DNA of 64,000 bases from CADCWK01 sp964244115 (GTDB taxonomy: Bacteria; Chloroflexota; Chloroflexia; Thermomicrobiales; UBA6265). A program made the translations under genes and the position numbers. The stretch is from NCBI GenBank assembly GCA_964244115.1, contig CAXTHM010000002.1:1-64000 (forward strand). Reading direction: 5' to 3'. Shown piece by piece: positions 43,444-52,082 of this stretch. The notes beneath the pieces were generated by a model. It was not told the origin of the DNA, searched no databases, and saw only the letters and a list, made by a program, of their open reading frames with translations. Every line of letters starts with the position of its first letter. The first letter of the stretch is position 1.

Positions 43444-43734
43444 GGGAATCCCTTTCCGTTTCGATCACGCGGAGACATCCAGGACCGGTCCGTCTCGCAG
43501 CCGATCGACCAGCGATCGCGCCGCCTGACTGCAACACGATACCGGACGACCGCAAGCATGGCGACCGGGAGGGGGGTGGATGAGCGCCCGACCGGCAACG
43601 TTTGCATTGGGAGTGAGACGGGTCTTGTGTCCAGGCGGTACCCTGCCTGCGTGTGTCGCGTCGCCGGCCGCTGCCTGCGTCCGACCAGGGCGACGGCCGA
43701 ACCGGAATCGACTCGGGTCAGAATGGAGGAACCG

Positions 43735-46629
43735 ATGAGTGCAGGGCGTTCGCGGGATGCACGGCGCGGGCTCGCGCCGATCGACGATCGTGCCGCGGGG
43801 TCATGGCTCCGTCTCGACGGGCCGCTCCGGGTCGTTCGCGTGTTCGTCGCTCTGACGCTCGCTCTGGGGCTGGCCATCACCGGCCTGACGCCGCGCCCGA
43901 CGCTGGCTCAGGACATCGATCCGCTGGTCCTGCCGGACGGCTATCCGGCCGCCGTCTCCCTCGACGACACCCAGTACACCTTCGACCGGCCGTCGTTGCT
44001 GTCGGCGGATTCGATCGAACCGGCCGAGTCCGACGGCGATCTCGACATCGCGACCCGGGACGATACGGACGCGGTCTACGTGAACGCCGGAGATGGTCCC
44101 ATCGTTCGCTATGTGCCGTCGCAGGTCGAGGCGCCGGTCAACCCGTGCCTCGCCGAGCAGCCGGGCCGCGCGTCCCTCACGACGAACGACGCTACCTACG
44201 CCTACGCCGGGATCGAGCCCGACCTCTCGCCCGTCGATCTGGTCGCGATTCAGGGGGCGTCGATCCGGATCGATGACGCCGACGCGGCGCTCTTCACCCT
44301 GCCGGAGCCGGGCGATGTCCCGGCCGAGTACTGGGTCGTGACCGGCCTCGGGACCGAGCGCTTCGTCGCCGTGGACGAGGCCGGGCTGCCGCCGCAGCTC
44401 CTCGGTGCCGTGACGGTCGGGGATCGTGATCTGTCCGATCCGGTCGACGTCTCGGACGCGGTCGACCTCGAATCACTCGATCGCTTTGGTTGCGCCGGTC
44501 CGTTCCCGGCCTTCGTCGAAGGGGGTGACGCGACCGTCGCCTTCGTCCTGGTCGGCGAGCGGCTGTTCTCGTTCACCGCCTTCACTAACGCCGAGGAGGT
44601 CGCGACGCCGGTCGCGGAGGAGTCGGAGACGGTCGAGGCGGACGCCACGGCCACCGAGGAGCTGAGCGCGACCGAGGAAGCGACCGCGACGGAAGCGGTC
44701 ACCGAGGAGCCGAGCGCGACCGGACAAGCGACCGCTGATGTGATGCCTGAACCGGCGACACCGGGCGTTCCGACCCCGACCGTCGGCGCCGTCGCCCCCA
44801 ACGTGCTCCCGGCCGACTATCCGGGGAACCTGATCCTCGACAGTGGCCAGTACCTCTTCGATCGGACCGTTCCGCTCGACCCGACGACCCTGATGGGACT
44901 CGATGCGCTGGACGACGGTCAGCTCTACGGGCCAGCTGACGGCGCGACCGATCGGGTCTTCCTCCGGCAGGACGATGGTCCGCTCGCCCGGTACGTGGCG
45001 CTGACTGGCTTTGACGGCGTCAACACCTGCCTCAGCGAGAGTTCCAGCTTCCTGCCCCTGACCGTCGACGACGCGACCTACACCTTCGCCGGGATCGAGC
45101 CGGATCTGACGGCCGACGATCTCGTCTCGATCGATGGCAGCTTCGACATCGACGGCGAGAGCAGCCCGGTCTACGTCGACCAGGGTGGGCTGGACCCGTT
45201 CCCGGAGATCTTCGCCGACACCCCGAACGGTCTCTATCGCTTCACGCTGCTCGACGCCGACGGCGTCCCGCTGATGCTGTCGCCCTCGTTCGCCATCGAT
45301 GACCAGACGGCGACCTTCGACGCGGACGTTACCGACTCGACCGACCTCTCCGGAATGACCCGGGCCGGCTGCGCCGGGGCGTTCCCGCTCTATGGGACGA
45401 CCGACGCCGGTCCGTTCAGCGAACTGTTCGTCGCGGTCAGCCAGTCGGTCCTGCGCTTCGTCGTGACGGGCGGCGCGACTCCCGAACCTGCCACCCCGGA
45501 ACCGACGGCTACCGCCACCATCGAGCCGACCGCGACGGCGACTACCGAGGCGACCGCGACGGCGACCACCGAGCCGACCGCGACGACCGCCCAGCCGACC
45601 CCGGAACCGACGGCAACGACGGTTCCGACCGCCACGGCGACCATCACACTGACCGCGACTGAGCCAGAGGCCACCCTCGCGGCCATCGATCCGACCCCAA
45701 CGACCGGACCGATCATCGAACCGCTGGGGACCGCGACGACCACGCCGACCACTACCCCGACCGAGGCGCCGACTGCGACTCCGACCGTGACCATTGCCGC
45801 GTCGGCTACGGTGACGCTACCGGCGCCGACCGCGACCCGAGTGCTCCAGCCGCCCGCCGTCGTCCCGACGATCCCGGCCGGGATCACGCCGGCGGCCGCG
45901 ACGGTTGCCCCGAGGACGTGCAGCGGCCCGATCGGGCAGTACGCGGCCGACGGCTACCCGGAGCTCCTGCCGCGACAGATCCAGCTCTCGGGCGTTGCCT
46001 ATAGGCTGGCCGGCTTCGCGGACCCGGATGACGCCGGGACGCTGACGCGCGTGGGCTGCGTCGGCGGATTCACCGTCATCTCCTCCGATCAGGGGGACGC
46101 CGCGGACACGCTCTACCTCCAGGTGCCGCCGGCCTCGGTCCAGTCGGGTCAGGAGACACTGTTCCGGTACGATGTCGCGATCACCTTCACCGTCCGAGCG
46201 GAGTCGCCCCGGCAGCCGGCCCTGATCTCCGACGGGAGCCGGAGTTACACGGCCGGCGCGACCTGGGTCCGCTCGACCTATTCGAGCGTCACCGTCGAAC
46301 TCTACGTCCCGACGGCCGGAGACCCGACGCCGGACCTGATCTACGCGCTCCGGGTCGACGGCGGCGTAATCGGCGCCTACTCGGCGGCGACATCGAGCGA
46401 CCAGCAGGCGGACGAGGATCTCCTGGCGGCTGCGTCGCCGGCCGGTCTCAACGCCGACCTGACGGTCGGCGGCCAGCGGTACCTCCTGACGGCGATCTGG
46501 ACGCCGGTCGGCGCCACGACCAACGGCTTCGTCACGCTCTACGCCGACCAGGCCGACCCCGACGGCACCCGCCTCCTGGGGATCGACCCGCGTGACGAGG
46601 GCCTGCTCATCTACGAGCGACCGTCGTAG
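43735..46629 (+). CDS. Large secreted modular protein with three Cys-paired modules
   Basis: Protein of 964 residues, no recognised family. Signal peptide ending at about TLA|Q near residue 59. Module 1 (about 66-285) begins LPDGYPAAVSLDDTQYTFDR and holds NPCLAE and GCAGPFP; module 2 (about 358-580) begins LPADYPGNLILDSGQYLFDR and holds NTCLSE and GCAGAFP. Module 3 (about 728 onward) has CSGPIGQYAADGYP and GCVGGFT. Each module carries one early Cys and a GCxGxF motif, probably one disulfide. Modules are joined by low-complexity Ala/Thr/Glu/Pro linkers (about 290-350 and 580-725), which look like surface stalks. Start 43735 follows GGAGGA by 4 bases. Confidence 0.8.
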   Translation: MSAGRSRDARRGLAPIDDRAAGSWLRLDGPLRVVRVFVALTLALGLAITGLTPRPTLAQDIDPLVLPDGYPAAVSLDDTQYTFDRPSLLSADSIEPAESDGDLDIATRDDTDAVYVNAGDGPIVRYVPSQVEAPVNPCLAEQPGRASLTTNDATYAYAGIEPDLSPVDLVAIQGASIRIDDADAALFTLPEPGDVPAEYWVVTGLGTERFVAVDEAGLPPQLLGAVTVGDRDLSDPVDVSDAVDLESLDRFGCAGPFPAFVEGGDATVAFVLVGERLFSFTAFTNAEEVATPVAEESETVEADATATEELSATEEATATEAVTEEPSATGQATADVMPEPATPGVPTPTVGAVAPNVLPADYPGNLILDSGQYLFDRTVPLDPTTLMGLDALDDGQLYGPADGATDRVFLRQDDGPLARYVALTGFDGVNTCLSESSSFLPLTVDDATYTFAGIEPDLTADDLVSIDGSFDIDGESSPVYVDQGGLDPFPEIFADTPNGLYRFTLLDADGVPLMLSPSFAIDDQTATFDADVTDSTDLSGMTRAGCAGAFPLYGTTDAGPFSELFVAVSQSVLRFVVTGGATPEPATPEPTATATIEPTATATTEATATATTEPTATTAQPTPEPTATTVPTATATITLTATEPEATLAAIDPTPTTGPIIEPLGTATTTPTTTPTEAPTATPTVTIAASATVTLPAPTATRVLQPPAVVPTIPAGITPAAATVAPRTCSGPIGQYAADGYPELLPRQIQLSGVAYRLAGFADPDDAGTLTRVGCVGGFTVISSDQGDAADTLYLQVPPASVQSGQETLFRYDVAITFTVRAESPRQPALISDGSRSYTAGATWVRSTYSSVTVELYVPTAGDPTPDLIYALRVDGGVIGAYSAATSSDQQADEDLLAAASPAGLNADLTVGGQRYLLTAIWTPVGATTNGFVTLYADQADPDGTRLLGIDPRDEGLLIYERPS

Positions 46630-46657
46630 GTTCTGGCACCGGTTCGATTCGCGCGGG

Positions 46658-46691
46658 GACGGGCGGGATGTCTGGCTGAACCGCGCCCGTC
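46658..46691. terminator. Possible convergent terminator
   Basis: GACGGGCG (46658-46665) pairs with CGCCCGTC (46684-46691), 8 bp with an 18-base loop, about 30 bp past the modular-protein stop and before the convergent metallophosphoesterase stop. No U-tract. Confidence 0.35.
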
Positions 46692-46770
46692 TCTGTGCTC
46701 GACGGGGCTTCCGTTTCGCCCCTACGAGATGGTATCGCCTCGGCCAATCGAGATGTCTTTCGGTCCGCAG

Positions 46771-47613
46771 CTACCCCGAAACCAAGGTGACGAGTGTTAC
46801 CTCCGGGGGGCAGCGGAAGCGGACCGGCGGCCGGTAGGTGCCGAGGCCGCGGGAGACGTAGAGCTGCATGCCGGCGACATCGTATGGGCCGATCGGATAC
46901 GTGTGACCACCGATCGGGACCGCGAGTTCGCCCAGGATCGGAAGACGGATCTGACCGCCGTGGCTGTGGCCGGAGAGCTGGGCGAAGGGGCCGAACGGCG
47001 CGGTGATGTCGGCGGCGTCCGGCTCGTGCCAGAGGCAGAGCGTCGCTGCGCCGTCCGGGATCAGGCCGAAGGCCGTGGCCGGCAGTGGGTCGCCGAGCAG
47101 CGTGTCGTCGATCCCGGCCAGCCAGAGCTCGTCGCCACGCCATGGGATCGCGACAGCCTCGTTGCGCAGCATCCGGATGCCCTCGCGCTCCAGCCCGTCG
47201 ATCACGGTCGCGGTGTGTCCGCCGAGGTCATGGTTGCCGAGGACCGCGAAGGCGCCCAGCGGGGCGATCCGGGCCAGCGCACCGAGGACCGGCGCGGCCT
47301 CGTCCATGTACCGCGTCGTCTCCGAGATGTAGTCGCCGCCGAACAGGACCAGATCGGGCCGCTCGGCGGCGACCAGATCGATCCCGCGCTGAAGATCGCG
47401 TTGGCGGAAGTACGGGTTGATGTGCGTATCGGTGACGAAGCCGATCCGGAGGCCGGCGAGATCCCGATGGGCGTCCGGCACCCGCAGCGTGATGCGCTCG
47501 AGGACGGGCCGGTAGGGGTTCCGGTAGCGCATCCACCAGGCGAGCGACCCAGCGGCCACCGACCCGACGAGCATCGTCGCCGCGACAGACCTCATGACAC
47601 CAGCACGATTCAC
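46771..47613 (-). CDS. Membrane-anchored metallophosphoesterase
   Basis: Protein of 280 residues with an N-terminal hydrophobic anchor (RSVAATMLVGSVAAGSLAWW), followed by the calcineurin-like dimetal site: IGFVTDTHINPY (D-x-H), LVLFGGDYISE (GGD), AVLGNHDLGGH (GNHD), LCLWHEPDA and LSGHSHGGQIRLP. This is the YkuE/YaeI type of membrane phosphodiesterase/UDP-diacylglucosamine-pyrophosphatase-like enzyme; substrate not known. GTG start at 47613 with AGGAGAGG 7 bases upstream. Distal gene of the importer-menA operon, 43 bp after menA. Confidence 0.88.
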   Translation of the reverse strand: MNRAGVMRSVAATMLVGSVAAGSLAWWMRYRNPYRPVLERITLRVPDAHRDLAGLRIGFVTDTHINPYFRQRDLQRGIDLVAAERPDLVLFGGDYISETTRYMDEAAPVLGALARIAPLGAFAVLGNHDLGGHTATVIDGLEREGIRMLRNEAVAIPWRGDELWLAGIDDTLLGDPLPATAFGLIPDGAATLCLWHEPDAADITAPFGPFAQLSGHSHGGQIRLPILGELAVPIGGHTYPIGPYDVAGMQLYVSRGLGTYRPPVRFRCPPEVTLVTLVSG

Positions 47614-47656
47614 CTCGCGACCTCTCCTACCCCAGTGGAATGACGATCATGGGTCA

Positions 47657-48652
47657 TTATGTCCACTCACCGATGGCGGCGGCGATCGCCAGCCCGGCGA
47701 CCATCAGCAGGCCGAAGCGGAGATGGACGCCGGCCGAGAGGCGGACGCCGCGGCGCAGGATCGGCTGGGCCGTCTCGCTGATATAGAGGCGGACGGCCTT
47801 CAGCCCGGCTGGCAGCGCCCCGAAGGCCAGCAGGGTCGGCCAGAGGTCGGTGTTCGTCACGACCAGCCCCACCAGGGCGACCCAGGCGCCGTAGACGAGG
47901 ACGATGTATTCGAGATTGCCGACCGAGCGGCCGACCAGGTTCGCGACCGTGACCTTGCCGGCGGCGCGGTCGCTCTCGATGTCGGCCAGGTTGTTCCCGT
48001 GCAGAATCGCCGTGACCAGCAGGCCGAGCGGCAGGGCGACCCCGAAGGCGCGCCACGAGACCTCGTCGCTCAGCACGTAGTAGCTGCCCATGATCATGGC
48101 CAGCCCCATCGTGACGAAGACCGTGATCTCGCCGAGGGCGATGTAGCCCAGCGGCTTCGGCCCGCCGGTGTAGAGGAAGGCTAGCGCCAGGCAGGCCAGC
48201 GCCAGCACGAAGATCGGCCAGCCGGTCGCCCAGACGATGCCGAGCCCGATCACGGTTCCGATCGCGAAGGCGACGATCATCCCCCGGAAGACCTGCGCCG
48301 GGGTCAGCGAGCGATCCTGGATCACGCCGGCCGGGCCGATGCGCTCGGGGTCGTCGTGGGCGCCGATGTGGGCATCGATCCCGCGGCGATAGTCGTAGTA
48401 GTCGTTGCCGAGGTTGCAGCCGGCGTGGACGGCCATCGACGCCAGCAGCATCGCGACGACGAGGCCGACCGCTCCCCAGCTGTCGATGTCGCCGTCGACG
48501 AGGGCGAGCGCCGAGCCGACGAGGATCGGCGTGATGCTGGCCGTGAAGGAGAAGACCCGGATCGCCCGGTACCAGACCCGGAACGGGCTCTGCCGGGGAC
48601 GGCCGGGAACGCCGGTCCCCGCCGGGGATGACATGGTCACTGGGCTAGTCAT
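47657..48652 (-). CDS. menA: 1,4-dihydroxy-2-naphthoate polyprenyltransferase
   Basis: Protein of 331 residues of the UbiA superfamily, with about nine membrane helices. First Asp-rich motif: AGCNLGNDYYDYRRGID; second: GNNLADIESDRAAGKVTVA. MenA-specific features include RIGPAGVIQDRSLTP. It attaches a polyprenyl chain to DHNA to make demethylmenaquinone in the membrane. The ATG overlaps the stop of the upstream ABC permease (ATGA at 48649-48652), so translation is coupled. That pairing with an importer is unusual. Other menaquinone genes are not in the window. Confidence 0.92.
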   Translation of the reverse strand: MTSPVTMSSPAGTGVPGRPRQSPFRVWYRAIRVFSFTASITPILVGSALALVDGDIDSWGAVGLVVAMLLASMAVHAGCNLGNDYYDYRRGIDAHIGAHDDPERIGPAGVIQDRSLTPAQVFRGMIVAFAIGTVIGLGIVWATGWPIFVLALACLALAFLYTGGPKPLGYIALGEITVFVTMGLAMIMGSYYVLSDEVSWRAFGVALPLGLLVTAILHGNNLADIESDRAAGKVTVANLVGRSVGNLEYIVLVYGAWVALVGLVVTNTDLWPTLLAFGALPAGLKAVRLYISETAQPILRRGVRLSAGVHLRFGLLMVAGLAIAAAIGEWT

Positions 48653-49506
48653 TCGTTCTCCGGCTTCCAGGGAATCACGAGGCGTTCGAGGAGGTCCAGC
48701 GCGATGGTCAGCACCCAGCCGAGCAGGCCGGTGATGATCAGCCCGACGAACATGTCACGGATCGCCAGGATCTGCCAGCTCTGCCAGATCAGGTCGCCCA
48801 GCCCGCCTTGCCGCGCCGAGAGGAACTCAGTCCCGACGATGACGACCAGGGCAAAGCCGAGCGCCAGTCGCAGACCGGTGAAGATGCTCGGCAGCGCCCC
48901 GGGCAACGCCACGGTCCAGAAGGTCGCGAGCGGGGACGCGCCGAAATTGCGGGCCACGTCCCGGTAGCTCTGGTCGATCGCGAGCACGCCGCTCATCGTG
49001 TTGAGCGCGACGAGGAAGAAGATCGAGAGGGCGACGATCGCGAGTTTGGACGCCTCGCCCAGCCCGAAGACGATGATCATCAGCGGTAGCAGGGCGATCT
49101 TGGGCAGGGCGTAGATCACCGTGGCGACCGGCATCAGCAGCGTCCGGATCGGCCAGGAGAGGCCCATCGCCAGCCCGATCGCGATCGCCGGGACGCTGCC
49201 GAGCAGGAAGCCGCCGAGGATCCGGACCAGCGTGAGCCGGATGTCGCCCCAGAGGTCGTCCTCACGCCAGAGTTCGACGGCGGCCGGCAGGAGGGTCGAC
49301 GGCTCCGGCCAGAACCGGCGGTCGATCGTCCCCGTCCGGGCGAGGAGTTCCCAGACGAGCAGGATCGCCAGCGGCCCGGCGACCGTCAGCAGGACGGTCG
49401 CGAGGCGGCGACGAGCCCGGCGGGAATCCCAGGCCTTGCGGTCGAGCCGGGTCGCCGTGGCGGCATCGAGGCGGTGGTCGCGCTGGGTCGGGAGGGTCGA
49501 GGTCAT
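48649..49506 (-). CDS. ABC transporter permease, SsuC/TauC/ThiX type
   Basis: Protein of 285 residues, six membrane helices, binding-protein-dependent permease. N-terminal helix LLTVAGPLAILLVWELLART; EAA loop: DVARNFGASPLATFWTVALPGALPSIF; terminal segment FVGLIITGLLGWVLTIALDL. These features define the nitrate/sulfonate/taurine/pyrimidine-precursor importer group. The ATG overlaps the stop of the preceding ATPase gene by 4 bases (49503-49506), and its own stop overlaps the menA start. Confidence 0.93.
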   Translation of the reverse strand: MTSTLPTQRDHRLDAATATRLDRKAWDSRRARRRLATVLLTVAGPLAILLVWELLARTGTIDRRFWPEPSTLLPAAVELWREDDLWGDIRLTLVRILGGFLLGSVPAIAIGLAMGLSWPIRTLLMPVATVIYALPKIALLPLMIIVFGLGEASKLAIVALSIFFLVALNTMSGVLAIDQSYRDVARNFGASPLATFWTVALPGALPSIFTGLRLALGFALVVIVGTEFLSARQGGLGDLIWQSWQILAIRDMFVGLIITGLLGWVLTIALDLLERLVIPWKPENE

Positions 49507-50360
49507 CGCGATCCCTCCGGTGACCGCTGCCGGCTGGCGAGGACTTCGGCACGCAGACCGTCCCAGATCTGGTTGAAGAGGACGGCGAAGCGCGGGTCGG
49601 AGCGGACCGCCTCCATCGTCCGGGGCCGCTCGAACGGCACCGGGATGCGCTGGAGGATGCGTCCGGGGCGGGCGCCCATCACGATGACCTCATCGGCGAG
49701 GGTCAGGGCCTCGTCGATCGAGTGGGTGATGAAGACGACCGTCTTCCGGCTCCGCTCCCAGATCCGGAGGAGTTCCTCCTGCAACAGGTACCGGGTCTGC
49801 TCGTCCAGTGCGCCGAACGGCTCGTCCATCAGCAGGATGTCGGGCTCGACGGCCAGTGCCCGGGCGATCGCGACCCGCTGCCGCATTCCCTCCGAGAGCT
49901 GGTGCGGGAAGGCGCGCTCGAACCCGGCCAGCCCGACGACGTCGACCAGCCGGGCGATGGTCGCCTCGCGCTCGCGGCGGCGGACGCCGGCGAGCTTCAG
50001 GCCGTAGCCGATGTTGTCCCGGACGGACAGCCACGGGAACACCGATCGGCCCTGGAAGACGACCGCGTTGGACGGCGTCCGGCCGTCGGCCCTGATGGAC
50101 TCGACCGTACCGCTCGTCGGGCGGTCCAGCCCGGCGATCAGGCGGAGCAGCGTCGTCTTTCCGCAGCCGGACGGCCCGACGAGCACCGTGAACCGGCCCG
50201 GCTCGACGGTCAGAGCGATGTCATCGAGGGCGAGGACCGGCCCGTCTTCGCCGTCGAAGACCCGGGACAGACCGCGAACGCTGATCCGGGACCCGTGGGA
50301 CGGTGAGATCGAGTCAGTTGCCTGGGCCAGTGCGGCGGAGGGACGGGTTGCGGTCGTCAT
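49503..50360 (-). CDS. ABC transporter ATP-binding protein, SsuB/TauB type
   Basis: Protein of 285 residues. Walker A VGPSGCGKTTLLRLIAGLDR, Q-loop NAVVFQGRSVFPWL, signature LSEGMRQRVAIARAL, Walker B DILLMDEPFGALDEQTR, H-loop VFITHSIDEAL. The LSEGM signature and order fit the SsuB/TauB family. N-terminal 25 residues precede the domain. Overlaps the permease gene by 4 bases; its ATG is 39 bp downstream of the binding-protein stop. Confidence 0.95.
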   Translation of the reverse strand: MTTATRPSAALAQATDSISPSHGSRISVRGLSRVFDGEDGPVLALDDIALTVEPGRFTVLVGPSGCGKTTLLRLIAGLDRPTSGTVESIRADGRTPSNAVVFQGRSVFPWLSVRDNIGYGLKLAGVRRREREATIARLVDVVGLAGFERAFPHQLSEGMRQRVAIARALAVEPDILLMDEPFGALDEQTRYLLQEELLRIWERSRKTVVFITHSIDEALTLADEVIVMGARPGRILQRIPVPFERPRTMEAVRSDPRFAVLFNQIWDGLRAEVLASRQRSPEGSR

Positions 50361-50399
50361 GGGGCGTCCTGATCGTGCGGCGCTCCGGAAATCCGGAGG

Positions 50400-51581
50400 T
50401 CATGGGGTGGTGACAAGCGTGACCGGGGTCGATGTCGGCGTCGCCGGAGCCGGACCGATCAGCGCGAGCGCGCCGTCGACGTAGCGGGTGTCGGCGATCG
50501 TGGCCGGGTCGATATCGGTGTCGTACTCCAGTTGGCCGCGTCCCCGGAAGAAGGTCTGCAAGTCGGCCAGGGTCCCGAAGCTGATCGCGCCGTCGGGCTG
50601 GTAGACCGGCTGCATCGCCAGACGCACGAGATCGGCCGGGACGCCGGTGTACTGCTCGATGATCGCCAGCACCGCCGGGTCCTTGAAGCCGTCGCCGGAG
50701 AGGGCGCGGGAGGCCTTGAGGTAGGCGGCGACGAAGCCGGTCGCGGCGTCGGGGTTGGCGGCCAGGAAATCGTCGTTGGCGATGATGGTCGTCGGCTGGA
50801 CGCCCTGGATCGGGAAGTCGGGCAGCAGCCGGACCGCGTAGCCGTCGAGCTCGGCCTGGGTCGCTAGCGGCTCGCCGATCATGGCGGCGTCGATCGCCCC
50901 GGAGTCGAGCGCGGCGATGGCATCGGGGAAGGGCAGGAACTGCTCGCTGACATCATCGATGGTCAGCCCGGCCGTCGCGAGCGCGCTGCCGAGCCAGAAC
51001 TCGGTCCCGCCCGGCGCATTGACCGAGACGCGCTTCCCGGCCAGGTCGGCGACCGACGTGATCGCGCCGGACTCGCAGGCCTCACGCGAGATCATCATCG
51101 GCGTCGCGACCGGCGATCCCTCCTGGTGGCCGGGGGCGATGACGGTGATCGGCAGGTCCTGCGCCGTCGCGTTCCAGAAGGCCGGCCCGGCCCCGGCGGC
51201 CGAGATGTCGAGGTTTCCGGCGGCCGTCAGCGCGATCAGGTCGGAGCCGCCGGTGTTCGCCGTCAGCGTGACGTCGAGGCCGAACTCCTCGTAGTACCCC
51301 AGTTCCTTGGCGACGAAGAGCGGCGCGTAGATGGAGACCGGGACGTAGCCGATGTCGACCGGGGTCAGGGTGGCGGCCGGAGCGCCGGCAGCCGGCGGCG
51401 GGGTCGTCGTCCCGGGCGGGAGCAGGTCCGGGCGCTGCTCGGTCAACGGCCGGCAGTCGAGGGCGACCTGCGCGGCGGCCGGAGCCGGAGTCCGCAGACC
51501 CGCGCCGACCATGCTGACGAGCAGGACGGCAAGCAGGAGCAGACGGGCCGTGATCGACGACGATCCTGGGCGTTCAATCAT
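50400..51581 (-). CDS. ABC transporter substrate-binding protein, NMT1/SsuA/THI5-like
   Basis: Protein of 393 residues from ATG 51581 (AGGAG about 9 bases upstream). Signal peptide LLLLAVLLVSMVGAGL ... PAAA|Q. A mature N-terminal segment of about 50 Pro/Ala-rich residues precedes the bilobal fold, which shows VDIGYVPVSIYAPLFVAKEL, GLDVTLTANTGGSDLIALTA, PMMISREACESGAITSVADL and GKRVSVNAPGGTEFWLGSAL. First gene of an apparent five-gene operon with the ATPase, permease, menA and a phosphoesterase. Ligand not identifiable; family members bind sulfonates, nitrate, thiamine precursors or aromatic acids. Confidence 0.9.
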   Translation of the reverse strand: MIERPGSSSITARLLLLAVLLVSMVGAGLRTPAPAAAQVALDCRPLTEQRPDLLPPGTTTPPPAAGAPAATLTPVDIGYVPVSIYAPLFVAKELGYYEEFGLDVTLTANTGGSDLIALTAAGNLDISAAGAGPAFWNATAQDLPITVIAPGHQEGSPVATPMMISREACESGAITSVADLAGKRVSVNAPGGTEFWLGSALATAGLTIDDVSEQFLPFPDAIAALDSGAIDAAMIGEPLATQAELDGYAVRLLPDFPIQGVQPTTIIANDDFLAANPDAATGFVAAYLKASRALSGDGFKDPAVLAIIEQYTGVPADLVRLAMQPVYQPDGAISFGTLADLQTFFRGRGQLEYDTDIDPATIADTRYVDGALALIGPAPATPTSTPVTLVTTP

Positions 51582-52082
51582 CACGGGGATCTCCTGGTGG
51601 GCGGAACGGTGGATCTCTCGATGGTGAACGATGGGAGAACGAAGATGGGATCCGGTTCTTCGAGGCAGCACGCCTGACGACGAACCGTCAGTCGAGCCAA
51701 CCAGAACGACCGTCTTGTGAAATATCGCACGAATGGATCGGGCAATGCGTCCGGGCCGTGAATCTCACGGAATCCCTGCGCGATGTCGTCCGGGCAGACC
51801 GGCGAATCGGCTGTCGTCCCGAGCGGAAAAACACCACGGACGCGCTACTATACGGGCGTCGATCCGCTATCGATGGGTGAGAGGTTTCCCGGTGGGGCGG
51901 CGAGCCGGTTCCGGCGCAGTGTTGCGACGGGGTCGGAGGCGACGAGGCGACAGGGTTCCGGCAGTGAACGCCGGGCCCGACCGATCGACGTGGCGGTGCT
52001 CCCGATGCCCAGCACCTCGACACTCGGACCCATCCCGCGCGGGCTGGTGCGCAATCGACGGTACGATCTGTAGGGAGGCAAG
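51582..52082. other. 501-bp divergent intergenic region
   Basis: Separates the importer-menA operon (minus) from the first S41 gene (plus). Apart from the AGGAG ribosome sites at the two gene starts, no promoter pair, hairpin, repeat or coding frame could be supported. It is AT-richer near 51710-51740 and 51828-51850. Confidence 0.4.

Noticed and set aside
42391..43734. Upstream extension of the 964-residue protein's open frame
   Set aside because: It would run antisense through the VWA gene; the ATG at 43735 has a ribosome site and begins a signal peptide.
45480..45900. Repetitive ACCGCGACG-type DNA
   Set aside because: Encodes the Thr/Ala/Glu/Pro stalk of the modular protein in frame.
51688..52023. 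Minus-strand 111-codon frame between importer and S41 genes
   Set aside because: Arg/Ser/Pro-rich without ribosome site, hydrophobic pattern or family; typical of random GC-rich frames.
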